This document shows positions 28,657-38,593 of a DNA stretch of 64,000 nucleotides, piece after piece. The first letter of the stretch is position 1. Each line of letters begins with the position of its first letter. The notes under the pieces were generated by a model that worked only from the letters and a program-made list of their open reading frames with translations, made no database searches and was not told the origin of the DNA. A program made the position numbers and the translations under genes. Where the stretch lies: contig OZ004584.1 in NCBI GenBank assembly GCA_963924555.1, forward strand, positions 6,261,001-6,325,000. Reading direction: 5' to 3'. The stretch comes from Crambe crambe. Taxonomy: Eukaryota; Porifera; Demospongiae; Poecilosclerida; Crambeidae.

Positions 28657-31087
28657 GGTTTAATTCAAACATTAGGAACTTGAAAGTATTTAGTAACCAT
28701 GGAAACTATCTTTAAAGTGCCAGAAGCCTTATTTATCTCTATAGTGCCAGAAGCAATTTTTCTTCTATCATCTCATATGTCATACAGTGAAAAATCTACA
28801 ACTTGTAAGCAGTCTGTAACAGGTATGTAACAGAACGAAACTTAGGCACCAAAGTACTAACGTTTGATCTGTAGGCAGTCTGTAGGGCAGCAGGTCTGAT
28901 ATAGTCCAAAAAATATGTACCTGTTACAGATCAGTAGAATTTACTGACCTGTTACAGACCCGTGTAGAGGTCATAACTGGTATGTGGGGCAGTCCAGACC
29001 AGTTATAAGTTGAAGTTTTACAGCAAATTTGGCAGCATCATTATGGCACACTAAATAGCCCACAGCCTGGGTGCAGACAAATCAACGTTGCTAGTATACT
29101 TACTGAACATGTGCATGCATGGCACCCTGTCTACACACTCCAGGGCTACAGGGTTTTGCGCAATCTTTGCACATTGAATTCCAAAGTGCCAAGCGCTGCT
29201 CAGAATTGCTTGGCAACTGACTTCTCATCGGTGAGTATCGGTAGTCCAAGCTGAGCTAAACTTCCATTGTCATCCAGTGTGACTTCCTTTTACAATAAGC
29301 CAGGTAAAAGTAATAGGAAACCTTCGTTGACATGCATGCCAGTTGCCAAGCAATTTTGAGTGTGCGTGCAAAGATTGTGCAATCCTCTTCGTGTTAAGTT
29401 TCGAAAATGGAAACACTTATCTGGTAACCATGGAAGAATAAATTTATTTAACCTTTGAATTGCCAGAAACCTTATCCTCACTGGTCACTACATGTTTCCA
29501 TGACATTTGGAGCACATTCTTGGAGATATATATCTGGTAACCATGGAAAAAATACTTATTTACCTTAGAATCGCCAGAAGCCTTATTTATCTTCTACAGT
29601 GCCAGAAGCAACTCTTCTATCATAATTCTAACATTGGTTAGCATCCTCATTAAGCATTATAAAGGGTTTTGCGTGATCTTTGCACACTGAATTCCAAAAG
29701 CGCCATGCACATGCTCAAAATTGCTTGACAACTAACTTCTCATCGGTATCCAAAGCTGGTATAGAGCCCATGTAACTTCCAGTGTGACTTTACCTTCTAC
29801 AATAAGCCATGTAAATGCAGTAATAGGCAAACCATATTGCATGCCAGTTGCCAAGCATGTGCATGGCACTTTTTGAAATTCAATGTGCAAAGATCGTGCA
29901 ATACCGTAACTAGGGTGTATCCAGTTAATAACACCTTTGTAAGTTGCATTATAAGCTTGCTTAGTACAGTACCTCACCTCATTGATGGTGGGGAGGAACA
30001 TAACATAGAACATGTAGCTAACATGGCCTGGGCAGGGAAGCTGGACAAACTACTCTTTTCATCCTAGCCAGCCAGTTGTGTGTTGTTGTTTTCACTCTAG
30101 CAATAAATTGTGTACTGTTTTCACTCTAGCCAGTAATGCATGCCTTGCTGTTATTACTACCATTTTATTGTGTTTGCTATTGGAGCCATGGGCATCTAGG
30201 AAGAATAGCCTCGTACCCAGGCTCTAAAATTATGCAGAGGCAGGAAATAGAGCCTGGTACCCACTGTTTGCGCACGTGTCACACGAAATTCCTGCCACTT
30301 ACACTCTATGACGGTGTGTGATATCACAGCATGTAACTATGTGTATGAGCATGCGCTATAAGATACCAAGAAAGCTATTGCAATGAAAAAGAGAAGACAA
30401 GACTGGCACTTCTAAAACTATTCATAGCGGCAATTAAATCCAGAGGAGATGCTCACATGCAGCCTCAGCTCTGCACTATTCCCCAACAAACAAATGAACA
30501 GAGAGAATTGCTTGCTGCTCAGTGGTTGTCCCAGCTGAGATAGGGCGTAAAACAAACACACCGTCCGTGAAGAAGAACCGGTGCTGATTTAGCAGTATTG
30601 CGTCATGCGTCATGGAAGATTACTGAGAGATCACAATTTCCCCCAATCAGGGGGGGGGGGGGGAATTGGTGCATGCCAAACAGTGGATACCAGGCTCTTT
30701 TGTCCACCTCCACAAAATTTTAGAGCCTGGGGACGAGGCTACTAGGAAGTACTGTTAGTTGTTTATTGCACCTGGGGCAACATAACACACAGTTTTTAAT
30801 ACCTGGGGGAGATAAATCAAGCACAGTTTTCAATAGATACATCAAGCACAGTTTTCAATACTTGGGCAGATAATAATGCACACTTGCAGTGCAATATCAC
30901 AACTATAGCAACAGTATACGTAGCAATGGGAGAAATAGTATTATGATCATTGACTATCACAATAATTATATACATCTACTACAAGAAAACACATATAGAA
31001 CTGTCTATATACTACAAAAAAAAAGCGCAGCAAACGATATTCATTTGTAAATAACAAATTAAACTTGTCTGCATTGTAAGTTCCATT
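28657..31087. other. Gene-free region of repeats
   Basis: Repeated copies of the receptor upstream block occur (GGTAACCATGG with GCCAGAAGCC at about 28690, 29420 and 29540). The dispersed repeat of 25190-25345 recurs at about 29080-29255 and 29680-29760. A transposon lies at 30204-30741. Loose CACAGTTTTCAATA repeats occur near 30790-30860. No ORF has recognisable content. Confidence 0.55.
30204..30741. mobile_element. 538-bp MITE of the AGCCTCGT..CCCAGGC family
   Basis: The inverted ends TAGCCTCGTACCCAGGCTCT and AGAGCCTGGGGACGAGGCTA are nearly perfect. CTAGGAAG occurs on both sides (30196-30203 and 30742-30749), an 8-bp direct repeat. The first 15 bp equal the ends of the 73-bp element at 6153-6225. 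The body includes a G-run at about 30649-30663 and a direct copy of CAGGCTCT inside the left end. No transposase. Confidence 0.75.
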
Positions 31088-32359
31088 CTACTGGACATAC
31101 AGCTCTACAAGCTGGACAGGTGTGTCTTCATCATTAAAATTTTTACAGATCCTGACCTCCAGGTCATCAGTGGTGGACTGGGGGAGGGTCTTGCAGAACC
31201 ATGGAGGACTGTTGAATTCACAGCAGGTGCTGGAGGGACCACATCCCTGGCCATTCCAAAGAGGGTCACCTGAGTAGAATATAGTTGTAGATGCTGCATT
31301 AGCATGGTTGCCAGAGTCACAGAAGTAGTCCTCTCCAACGAAAGATGTAGAATGTGGCCAAGGATTGCTGCTACTACATGCACAAATGGAAGCGCTTCCA
31401 AAGGAACTTCCCTCTCCTCCAGCACTGATGAATGACCAAATATGTTGTCGAGATCCATCACTGCCATGAGTCAGGGAAACACCATCGAGATACATTGCAT
31501 TGATATCCAGTTCAGTAGAATTATTAAAAGCATCAGGAAAGCCATGTTGATAAGCTATCATACGTCCACACACACGAGTATAGGTCATCCCAAAAGTGGA
31601 ATAGAATACTGAACTGACGCCACCACTACTGGTCCGTCCCCTCCCACATGTCCTCACTGGGATAGAGAAAGTGGTCCAGTTGCTGGGACAAACCTGGTTG
31701 GGGTCTGATATGTTGAGGAAGGCCACACGAGTCCACGTACTTGGTCCATTGCAACCACACTTCCTGTTGAACTCACAGTACACACGTACAGCAGAGCCAT
31801 TGGAGGACCTGATCCAGTAGTGACCTGATGGGGAGGAGGAATTCAACAGCAAGATTTGGGAACATGAAGCAGCAGGTAAGTTTGAATACTGTCCACTCAG
31901 TGATTGAATGATATTATTTATTTCAGAAGACAAAAATCTTGAAACATTACTTTGGAATTTATTGTGATCATTCTGTAGCTGCAGGATTCCTTGTTCAAGT
32001 TCTGATGTGCTATCATTCATAGAAACTTGTAGTCTTTCAAGTTCGTATTTGCTGCTGTTCATGAAAGTCTGAAGCATATATATCACCTGATCGAATTTAG
32101 CAGCATTAGATATGCTATAATTGTTGACTTGTGAGATATTCCACACTGTAAGAGCCAAGCTAGCAAATGCTGCACAACCTACTAAGATGAATCCAACTAG
32201 TGCACACATCCACAACCAACTACAAACAGGCTTCTTCAACTTGGAGTTATCTTGACAAGGAGTAGCTGATGCAGACACACTTGCTGGTATAAAGTTTGAA
32301 GGAATTTCATACTCACATTCCTTGAGATCTGGCAATTCGTAATCGTGTTCCTCTTCCAT
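31088..32359 (-). CDS. Type II membrane receptor-like protein, class A ectodomain, YELP/YEIP tail
   Basis: Single-exon ORF of 423 residues with ATG at 32357-32359. The tail is MEEEHDYELPDLKECEYEIPSNF, the first member with paired YELP and YEIP motifs (spacing 10). A helix includes LWMCALVGFILVGCAAFASLAL. The stalk is moderate (SSKYELERLQVSMNDSTSELEQGILQLQ). The ectodomain has SGHYWIRSSNGSAVRVYCEFNRKCGCNG, VCGRMIAYQHGFPDAF, GDPLWNGQGC (Asn for Asp), SPPWFC and DDLEVRIC and ends LVELYVQ. It is close in stalk and tail to the partial gene at the right edge (62927-64000). Confidence 0.88.
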   Translation of the reverse strand: MEEEHDYELPDLKECEYEIPSNFIPASVSASATPCQDNSKLKKPVCSWLWMCALVGFILVGCAAFASLALTVWNISQVNNYSISNAAKFDQVIYMLQTFMNSSKYELERLQVSMNDSTSELEQGILQLQNDHNKFQSNVSRFLSSEINNIIQSLSGQYSNLPAASCSQILLLNSSSPSGHYWIRSSNGSAVRVYCEFNRKCGCNGPSTWTRVAFLNISDPNQVCPSNWTTFSIPVRTCGRGRTSSGGVSSVFYSTFGMTYTRVCGRMIAYQHGFPDAFNNSTELDINAMYLDGVSLTHGSDGSRQHIWSFISAGGEGSSFGSASICACSSSNPWPHSTSFVGEDYFCDSGNHANAASTTIFYSGDPLWNGQGCGPSSTCCEFNSPPWFCKTLPQSTTDDLEVRICKNFNDEDTPVQLVELYVQ

Positions 32360-32724
32360 GTTTTAACTTGAAGAAGTCAGTGTCTGTGATAGCTATCAGC
32401 CTCTTGAGTAATGGACTTTTAGAAGCATAATTATTTCACCCCCAAAAGGTCTTAAATTGATATGGTTTTCATAACTTATTATTACTCTTGTGGATATAAC
32501 ACTAAGTCTGGTTTGGGACTGCCTACTAAGCAATCCCTCATAGATCCTGTGAGAATCATGTTATTCAAAGTAACTAATGTGTATGACATCATCCAGCCTG
32601 GAGCAAGTATTACCCTTTCAGTACTTTAAGGATAGGCATCAATACCTTGGATGGAAAGCAACACATCAGGATACAGGATATTCTGAATAAAGGAACCTAA
32701 AAATAATTAAAGGTGAGGACCTTA

Positions 32725-33310
32725 GTAAGTTCCATTCTACTGGACACATAATTATGTAGTTCCACAAGCTGAATAGATAACCATCTTCATCATTATAATC
32801 TTTACAGATCCTGACCTCCAGGTCATCAGTGGTGGACTGGGTGAGGGTCTTACAGAACCATGCTGGAGAGACCACACCCCCTGGCAGTCTCAGAGAGGGT
32901 CACCACCATTGTAGAATGTAGTTGTAGATGATGTGTGCCAGAGTCACAGAAGTAGTCATCTCCCACAAAAGATGTAGAATGTGGCCAAGGATTGCTGCTA
33001 CTGCATGCACAAATATAGCATGAAGAGATCACTTCTCCTCCAGCACTGACAAATGACCAGATGTGTTGTTGAGATCCATCACTGCCATGAGTCAGGGAGA
33101 CACCATCAAGATAGATTCCATTGATGTCATATCCAGTATTAAAAGTATCAGGTAGCCATCTTGACTAGCTATTATGTGTCCACACACACAAGTATATCCT
33201 AAAAGTAGAATAGAACACTAAATTGCAACCTCTTTCGCTGCTCAGTCCCCTCCCACATGTCCTCACGGTGGTGGTCCGGTTGCTGGGACAGACCTGGTTG
33301 GGGGCTGAGG
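32725..33310 (-). pseudogene. Receptor ectodomain pseudogene fragment
   Basis: The C-terminal two thirds of a class A ectodomain, with frameshifts and small deletions. The DDLEVRIC end lies at about 32800, PPWFC is altered to SPAWFC, DPLWDG is disrupted near 32890, and the CDSG and CACSSSNPWPHSTSFVG regions are intact in places. It ends near 33310 at DPNQVCPSNW. No stalk or tail. Closest to 31088-32359. Confidence 0.8.
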
Positions 33311-33566
33311 CCACACGCCCCTTCTTCAACCTTGACCCCTTGACCAGTTTTAGGCTCAGCCATTAACCAAAAATTTGACCCCAGTTGCAGTACGTACAGA
33401 CTCTATGGAGGTGACACCCCTTTGTGCTACTGTGATGATAGCTGATCCATCAAGATCTCAAAAGCAATAGGAAATAGCTAAGATATGCTTCTAAATCACT
33501 CCAATACTTAAAGTATTGAGTTTATATTATTGTATGTGCAATTGTTTTTGCATGAAACTAAATCTA

Positions 33567-33632
33567 TATACTGCTTGTATACTGCTTGTATACTGCTTGT
33601 ATACTGCTTGTATACTGCTTGTATACTGCTTA
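33567..33632. repeat. 11-bp tandem repeat, six units
   Basis: Six nearly perfect copies of TATACTGCTTG. It lies between two receptor fragments of opposite orientation. Confidence 0.9.
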
Positions 33633-33759
33633 TAACTATAGTAGTGGAAGGAAGTTATATCTTCAGTGTCCTACATCTAATCTTTAAATCTCCAAATGAT
33701 TCCAAAAAGGATTTATCATAATAATTATTATGTTGTCCAAAAAGCAAGCCTCATCTTAA

Positions 33760-34432
33760 CTTACCATTCAACCTATCAAAATGGAAACACTGATGCCTTT
33801 AAGGGATTAGTCTTCTCCCCTGGTCCCAACATAGATCAACCGTATGTTGATGGCGTCTCTCTGACTCACGGCAGTGTGGGGTCTCGTCAACATATCTGGT
33901 CCTTTGCCAGTGCTCTTGGAGAAGAAGGCCCCTTTCGCACATGGTGGTTATGCGCATGCAGTAACGGCAACAACTGGCCACATTCGACTTTATTCAAACT
34001 TACCTGCTGCTTCATGTTCCCAAATTGTGCTGTTGAATTCCTCCTCCCCATCAGGTCACTACTGGATCAGGTCTTCCAATGGCTGTACGTGTGTACTGTG
34101 AGTTCGACAGGAAGTATGGTTGCAATAGACTAGACTTGTGTGGCCTTCCTCAACATGTTGGACCCCAACCAGGTCTGTGGACCACTATCTCTACCCATGT
34201 GAGGACATGTGGGAGGTGACAGACCTGTAGTGGTGGCGTCAGTTCAGTGTTCTATCCCACTTCTGGGATGACCTATACTCGTGTGTGTGTGGACGTATAA
34301 TAGCTTATCAAGATATGGCTTTCCTGATGCTTTTAGTTCTACTGAACTTGATTTCAATGCAGTGTATCTTGATGGTGCAGTGATAAATCTCGACAACATA
34401 TTCACCTGTCCAGCTCATAGAGCTGTATGTCC
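33760..34432 (+). pseudogene. Inverted, scrambled receptor ectodomain fragments
   Basis: These are the only plus-strand receptor sequences in the array. 33760-33990 encodes the middle of a class A ectodomain (YQNGNTDAFKGL, YVDGVSLTHGSVGSRQHIWSF, CACSNGNNWPHST). It is followed at 33991 by the ectodomain start (SNLPAASCSQIVLLNSSSPSGHYWI) and, out of frame, pieces up to LDG and a terminal HRAVCPI-like remnant of ELYVQ at about 34410-34432. The order middle-then-start shows that at least two truncated copies were joined. Confidence 0.75.
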
Positions 34433-34879
34433 AATATAATGTGAATTTGGACACATTTAATGTACTGCTTATAAGTGAACAACTGTTTGCTGAATGTATT
34501 CATGACTTTTCTTAGTGCTATGGCTAGCTCTAGGTGTTATGTATATTTATTTTCCATGACAACATTACTCCTGTATTTTTTTATTAGATTCTCATCCTTC
34601 CAACTTCCTCTATTTAGTGAATATTGGACAGGCTCTCATAGTTATATAGTCATAGTTATATGCACCAAATTACAGAATCACTTTAATAACTAACTTTACC
34701 ACCAGAGAGTAAAAGGAACATCACACAATTATGGATGGAAATAAGTGAGCCCAAAAAAATAAAAATTTTAAGTAATTGATACGATACTGCAGTCAAAGTG
34801 GATAAAGTGGATTTTGGGCCCACAGGGCTTGGTTTAATATGATGCTGCAGTCATAATACAGCTAGATTTTATGGCCATC

Positions 34880-35060
34880 CGCTGGATAGGTGTGTCTTAA
34901 TTATTCATATCCTGACTTCCAGGTCATCAGTGGTGGCTGTTGAATTTACAGCAGGGACCACATCCCTGGCCATCACAGAGAGGGTCATCAGAGTAGAATG
35001 TAGTGCATTGGCATGGTTGTCAGAACAAACAAAGGAATGTTTAATGTGGCCAAGGATTGC
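34880..35060 (-). pseudogene. Short receptor C-terminal fragment
   Basis: About 180 bp matching the end of a class A ectodomain (the DLEVRI region, CCxFNS, then D.LCDGQGC with damage, and the FCDSGN neighbourhood). It is internally deleted and not translatable. It lies between the inverted fragments and the intact gene at 35324. Confidence 0.7.
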
Positions 35061-35323
35061 CGAGGATTACATTATGCATTATAGCCAATTGTTTACATTT
35101 GACACAAATGTGTGTAGCCTGTGATATAAGTACTCCCTTTGCTTGGTCTTGTTCCCAGGCCATCGGCAGGGAGGGGTGGGGACAGCTATTTGTTTATAGA
35201 AAAATTTTAAATAAATAAATTTCGAATAATGGAATGTGTAAAGGTATGCATTTAGAAACATTAGGGATAGCAACTAATTAATTTTTGAACTATTTTGAAT
35301 ATTAGTCTCAGCACACTACTGTA

Positions 35324-36781
35324 CTACTGTACATAAAGTTCTACATTCGATATGGCGATGTCTTCACGAACTCTCTCATCACGACACACCCTCATCTCTA
35401 TGTCGTCAGTGGTGGCTGATGGGAGTTGCTTGTAGAACCATGGGGGGTTATTGAAGGAACAGCATGTGCTATTAGAAGCACACCCAAACCCATCCCACAG
35501 GGGATCATCTGGAAAAAAATCAGCATCTGCATGAATTCGACTTGCTGTATCACAGAAATAGTCCATTCCCACGAAAGAAGGAGGAGCCATGACTCTCCTA
35601 TCACCAGGTCTCACACACTGACAGATAATTCCTGGAACTGGTACACGATAGTCATCATTGTTAGCAGCTACGAAGGTCCAGATGTGTCTCCTAGGATTGC
35701 TTCCATGTGTAAGACTAACACCATCCACATAATTAGAGTCAATGGTTATGATCAAATTACGACCATATGATCTATCAAATGCATCAGTAGTACCAACTTG
35801 GTAAGCATTTATCTTGCCACAGACTCTACTATACACAGTGCTGTATGTTTTGAAGATTATAGAAGGACAAGAATCAGATATAAAGTTGATTCCACAAGTG
35901 CGGATGCCAGAGTCATTGCGCTTTCTAAATCCATCGGAACATGGAAGAGACTCATTGCTCCAATCCAGACTAGCCACTCTCATCCACCCTCCAGTGATGT
36001 TACCACAGGACCTGGTCATATCACAGTACACACGCACAGCAGAGCCATTGGAGGATCTGATCCAATAGTGACCTGATGGGAAGGAGGGATACATTGCAAA
36101 GACAGCAGAACATGAAGCAGCAGAATCATTAGGTTGCTTTCCCATTTGTGTATAATTACAATACACACGTACAGCAGAGCCATTGGAGGATCTGATCCAG
36201 TAGTGACCTGATGGGGAGGAGGAATTCATCTGCAAGATATGGGAACAGGAAGCAGCAGGGTTCAACTGTAGTAGAATATCAATTCGTACTTCCAATGATC
36301 TCACTTGATCATTAACAGAAATTTGAAGCTGCTTTATTCTTCGTTCATATTCAGATATGCTACCATTGACAGAAAATTCAAGTCCAAATATAGAATTCTG
36401 AAGCTGTGTTATTCTGCTTTCATATTTAGATATGCTACTATTCACAGAAATTTGAAGTCCAGATATAGAATTCTGAAGCTGCATTATCATGTGGTCCATC
36501 TCAAGCTTAGCACTCTGATGGTTAACTTGTGAAGAATTCCACACTGTAAGAGCCAAGCTAGCAAATGCTGCACTACCTACTAAGATGAATCCAACTAGTG
36601 CACACATGCACAACCAATTATAAACAGGCTTCTTCAACTTAGACTCATCTTGACGAGAAGTTGCTGATGCATACACATTTCCTAAAGTACTATTAGATGG
36701 AATTTCATACTGAGAATTCACATCACCAGACACAACAGCTTCTTTGTAATTTGGTAACTCGTAAGTGTGTTCCTCTTCCAT
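35324..36781 (-). CDS. Type II membrane receptor-like protein, class B ectodomain with duplicated start segment
   Basis: Single-exon ORF of 485 residues with ATG at 36779-36781. The tail is MEEEHTYELPNYKEAVVSGD...SQYEIPSNS with Y7 (YELP) and Y25 (YEIP). The helix is at about 55-80. The stalk has three units of the 25-residue repeat (LQNSI.GL..SVNGSISEYERRI). The ectodomain start occurs twice: AASCSHILQMNSSSPSGHYWIRS...VYCN, then TQMGKQPNDS and AASCSAVFAMYPSFPSGHYWIRS...VYCDMTRSCG. The class B body follows (GGWMRVASLDW, VCGKINAYQVG, FPDDPLWDGFGC, NPPWFYKQL, DDIEMRVC), ending NVELYVQ. Class B is closer to a fibrinogen-domain start (CDM..GGW) than class A. The same duplicated start occurs in 53911-55443. 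Confidence 0.88.
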   Translation of the reverse strand: MEEEHTYELPNYKEAVVSGDVNSQYEIPSNSTLGNVYASATSRQDESKLKKPVYNWLCMCALVGFILVGSAAFASLALTVWNSSQVNHQSAKLEMDHMIMQLQNSISGLQISVNSSISKYESRITQLQNSIFGLEFSVNGSISEYERRIKQLQISVNDQVRSLEVRIDILLQLNPAASCSHILQMNSSSPSGHYWIRSSNGSAVRVYCNYTQMGKQPNDSAASCSAVFAMYPSFPSGHYWIRSSNGSAVRVYCDMTRSCGNITGGWMRVASLDWSNESLPCSDGFRKRNDSGIRTCGINFISDSCPSIIFKTYSTVYSRVCGKINAYQVGTTDAFDRSYGRNLIITIDSNYVDGVSLTHGSNPRRHIWTFVAANNDDYRVPVPGIICQCVRPGDRRVMAPPSFVGMDYFCDTASRIHADADFFPDDPLWDGFGCASNSTCCSFNNPPWFYKQLPSATTDDIEMRVCRDERVREDIAISNVELYVQ

Positions 36782-37384
36782 GGTTAAACTTAAAGAAATT
36801 CACTATACACAACTTATATACACTACATTACTGAGTTATGATAAGTGGATGGCTCTTGGGACTGCATAATTATGAAACAATCTTTCAAGAGATTAATAAA
36901 CCCCCCCCAAAATTATCATAACTTAAGATTGTACAGTGCAAGTAATGAAGATTTTTTTCCTTTGGGACTATGTATACATGGCCTAAATATGTTTATGAAA
37001 ACACTATTGGTTACTCAGGATTTAAATAGTATACCTAAAATTGCATTAAAAAGCATACGATTGTGTATTGATAACTGAAGTGAACCCAACACTGTAGTGA
37101 TGATGACCTTTCACCCCCATATGCAAACATGTGGTTTTTGTGTGTGATATGTTGATATCTCGCATGTACATTACAGATCTAATGTGCAGATTCTTTGCAT
37201 GATGACCTTGGGTAAACTGAGCATGCCATAATGCTTGCATTTTCCCCCAATCAAAAGTACAAGTGGTATGTCTATGCATACACCTGTAGGTTAGGAACTG
37301 TATATCAAAATAGCAACCATTGACAGCACTCTAAAAAATGGATCTACGTCAAACATTGATAAACTACTAAAGTATAGAAATGTA

Positions 37385-37454
<70 letters not shown>

Positions 37455-37499
37455 AAAAGGGTTTCTACAAGTTATAATTATAATCTATTGTACATTCTA
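36782..37499. other. Intergenic, duplicated upstream flank plus (GA)n
   Basis: The 540 bp upstream of the start recur with few changes before the copies ending at 53279 and 58078 (shared TGATAAGTGGAT.GCTCTTGGGACTG and AACCCAACACTGTAGTGATGATGAC). The promoter region was duplicated with the gene. A (GA)n tract follows at 37388-37452. Confidence 0.6.
37388..37452. repeat. (GA)n microsatellite
   Basis: About 32 uninterrupted GA units. Remnants (GAGAGAGGGAGG) are found at the equivalent place in the duplicated units at about 53860 and 58610, so it expanded only here. Confidence 0.95.
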
Positions 37500-37730
37500 T
37501 TGTGCATAAAACTCTAACAGCTGGATAGGTGTATTTGCAGATCCCAACCTCCAGGTCGTCCAGAGAGGGTCGCCGGAGAAGGAATAATATGACCATGATT
37601 GCCAGATTCACAGAAATAATCCTTTCCAACAAATGCAGTTAAATGTGGCCAGTTTTTGCTGTTACTGCATTCATATAGCCATGCTATAAGAAAGGAGCCT
37701 ATTTCTCTGATAGCACTGGCAAAAGTTAGT
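37500..37730 (-). pseudogene. Receptor C-terminal fragment
   Basis: About 230 bp with the last codons (LLEF/YAQ region), an internally deleted PPWF-DPLWDG section, FCESGNHG and the CECSNSKNWPHLTAFVGKD region, ending at AFASAIREIG. A close copy of its left part is at 61860-62010, and the similarity continues through the intergenic sequence of both, marking a segmental duplication. Confidence 0.75.
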
Positions 37731-38593
37731 CTATTGATATTTCAGTCTTATGCAATGCCAGTAATGGGAACATTTCTAAATATATACTTTTAGAAGCTGT
37801 CTAGCAATGGCAGAGCTTCCATAACTAAACTATCAAAATTTTGATAAGAGGATGAAAGTGTGTCTTTTGGGGCTGTATAATGAAGCAAAAGTACTCCAAT
37901 TCAAAGTTCACAGTGCTGGTCTCACATATCATGTATAAGTATGTGAATTAAAACTTTCTAATATTTTAATAATGTGAATGGCATTTTCCAGCCAGTATTT
38001 GTCCCACTATGGAAATAACTACACATTAATTTATAAAGTATGACCAAATAGATATAATATTATAGTGTCTGTCTTTGGGGCTAAATATGAAGCAAAAACA
38101 ATTGTGCTGATTTCATAGATTATTTTCGGAAGAGTTTTTGGCATTCGAGTTGTGGTAGCCTATGTAAACATGTTTTTCAGTTTCAAAGATAATCTTTATC
38201 CACTGTGTCATAACTTATGTAGTGGATAATATTGAACATTGAATTAATAGTCCTGAAGGGGAACTACACATGATAAGCCAGAATACTTCAGTTTTTGAGC
38301 ACCATGAATAGTGGTACATCAGGAGAGTCATGTTCTAATAAGGCACTAGCCTTATTAGGAGAGCCATGTTCTATGTTCTAATAAGGCACTAGCCATAGCT
38401 CGATCATGCACACACTAGAAGATTTGTTAGGGAGAGGAATTTTATTTTGTGGAATTAATATTGAATAGTGCCTGACAGCACTTTAATCTCAACAGCTATC
38501 AAAGTATACAAAAAATTTTTTTCCAAAAAAGAAGAAAGACTCTTAATCTATAATATGCATCATTGTTTGTAAAACAAGAGAATAAGTTGCATT
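37731..38593. other. Intergenic, segmentally duplicated
   Basis: Matches about 62010-62926 at high identity with small indels (for example TTTGGCATTCGAGTTGTGGTAG and ACTTCAGTTTTTGAGCACCATGAATAGTG). No gene. The CTAATAAGGCACTAGCC motif is repeated in tandem near 38335-38400. Confidence 0.6.
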
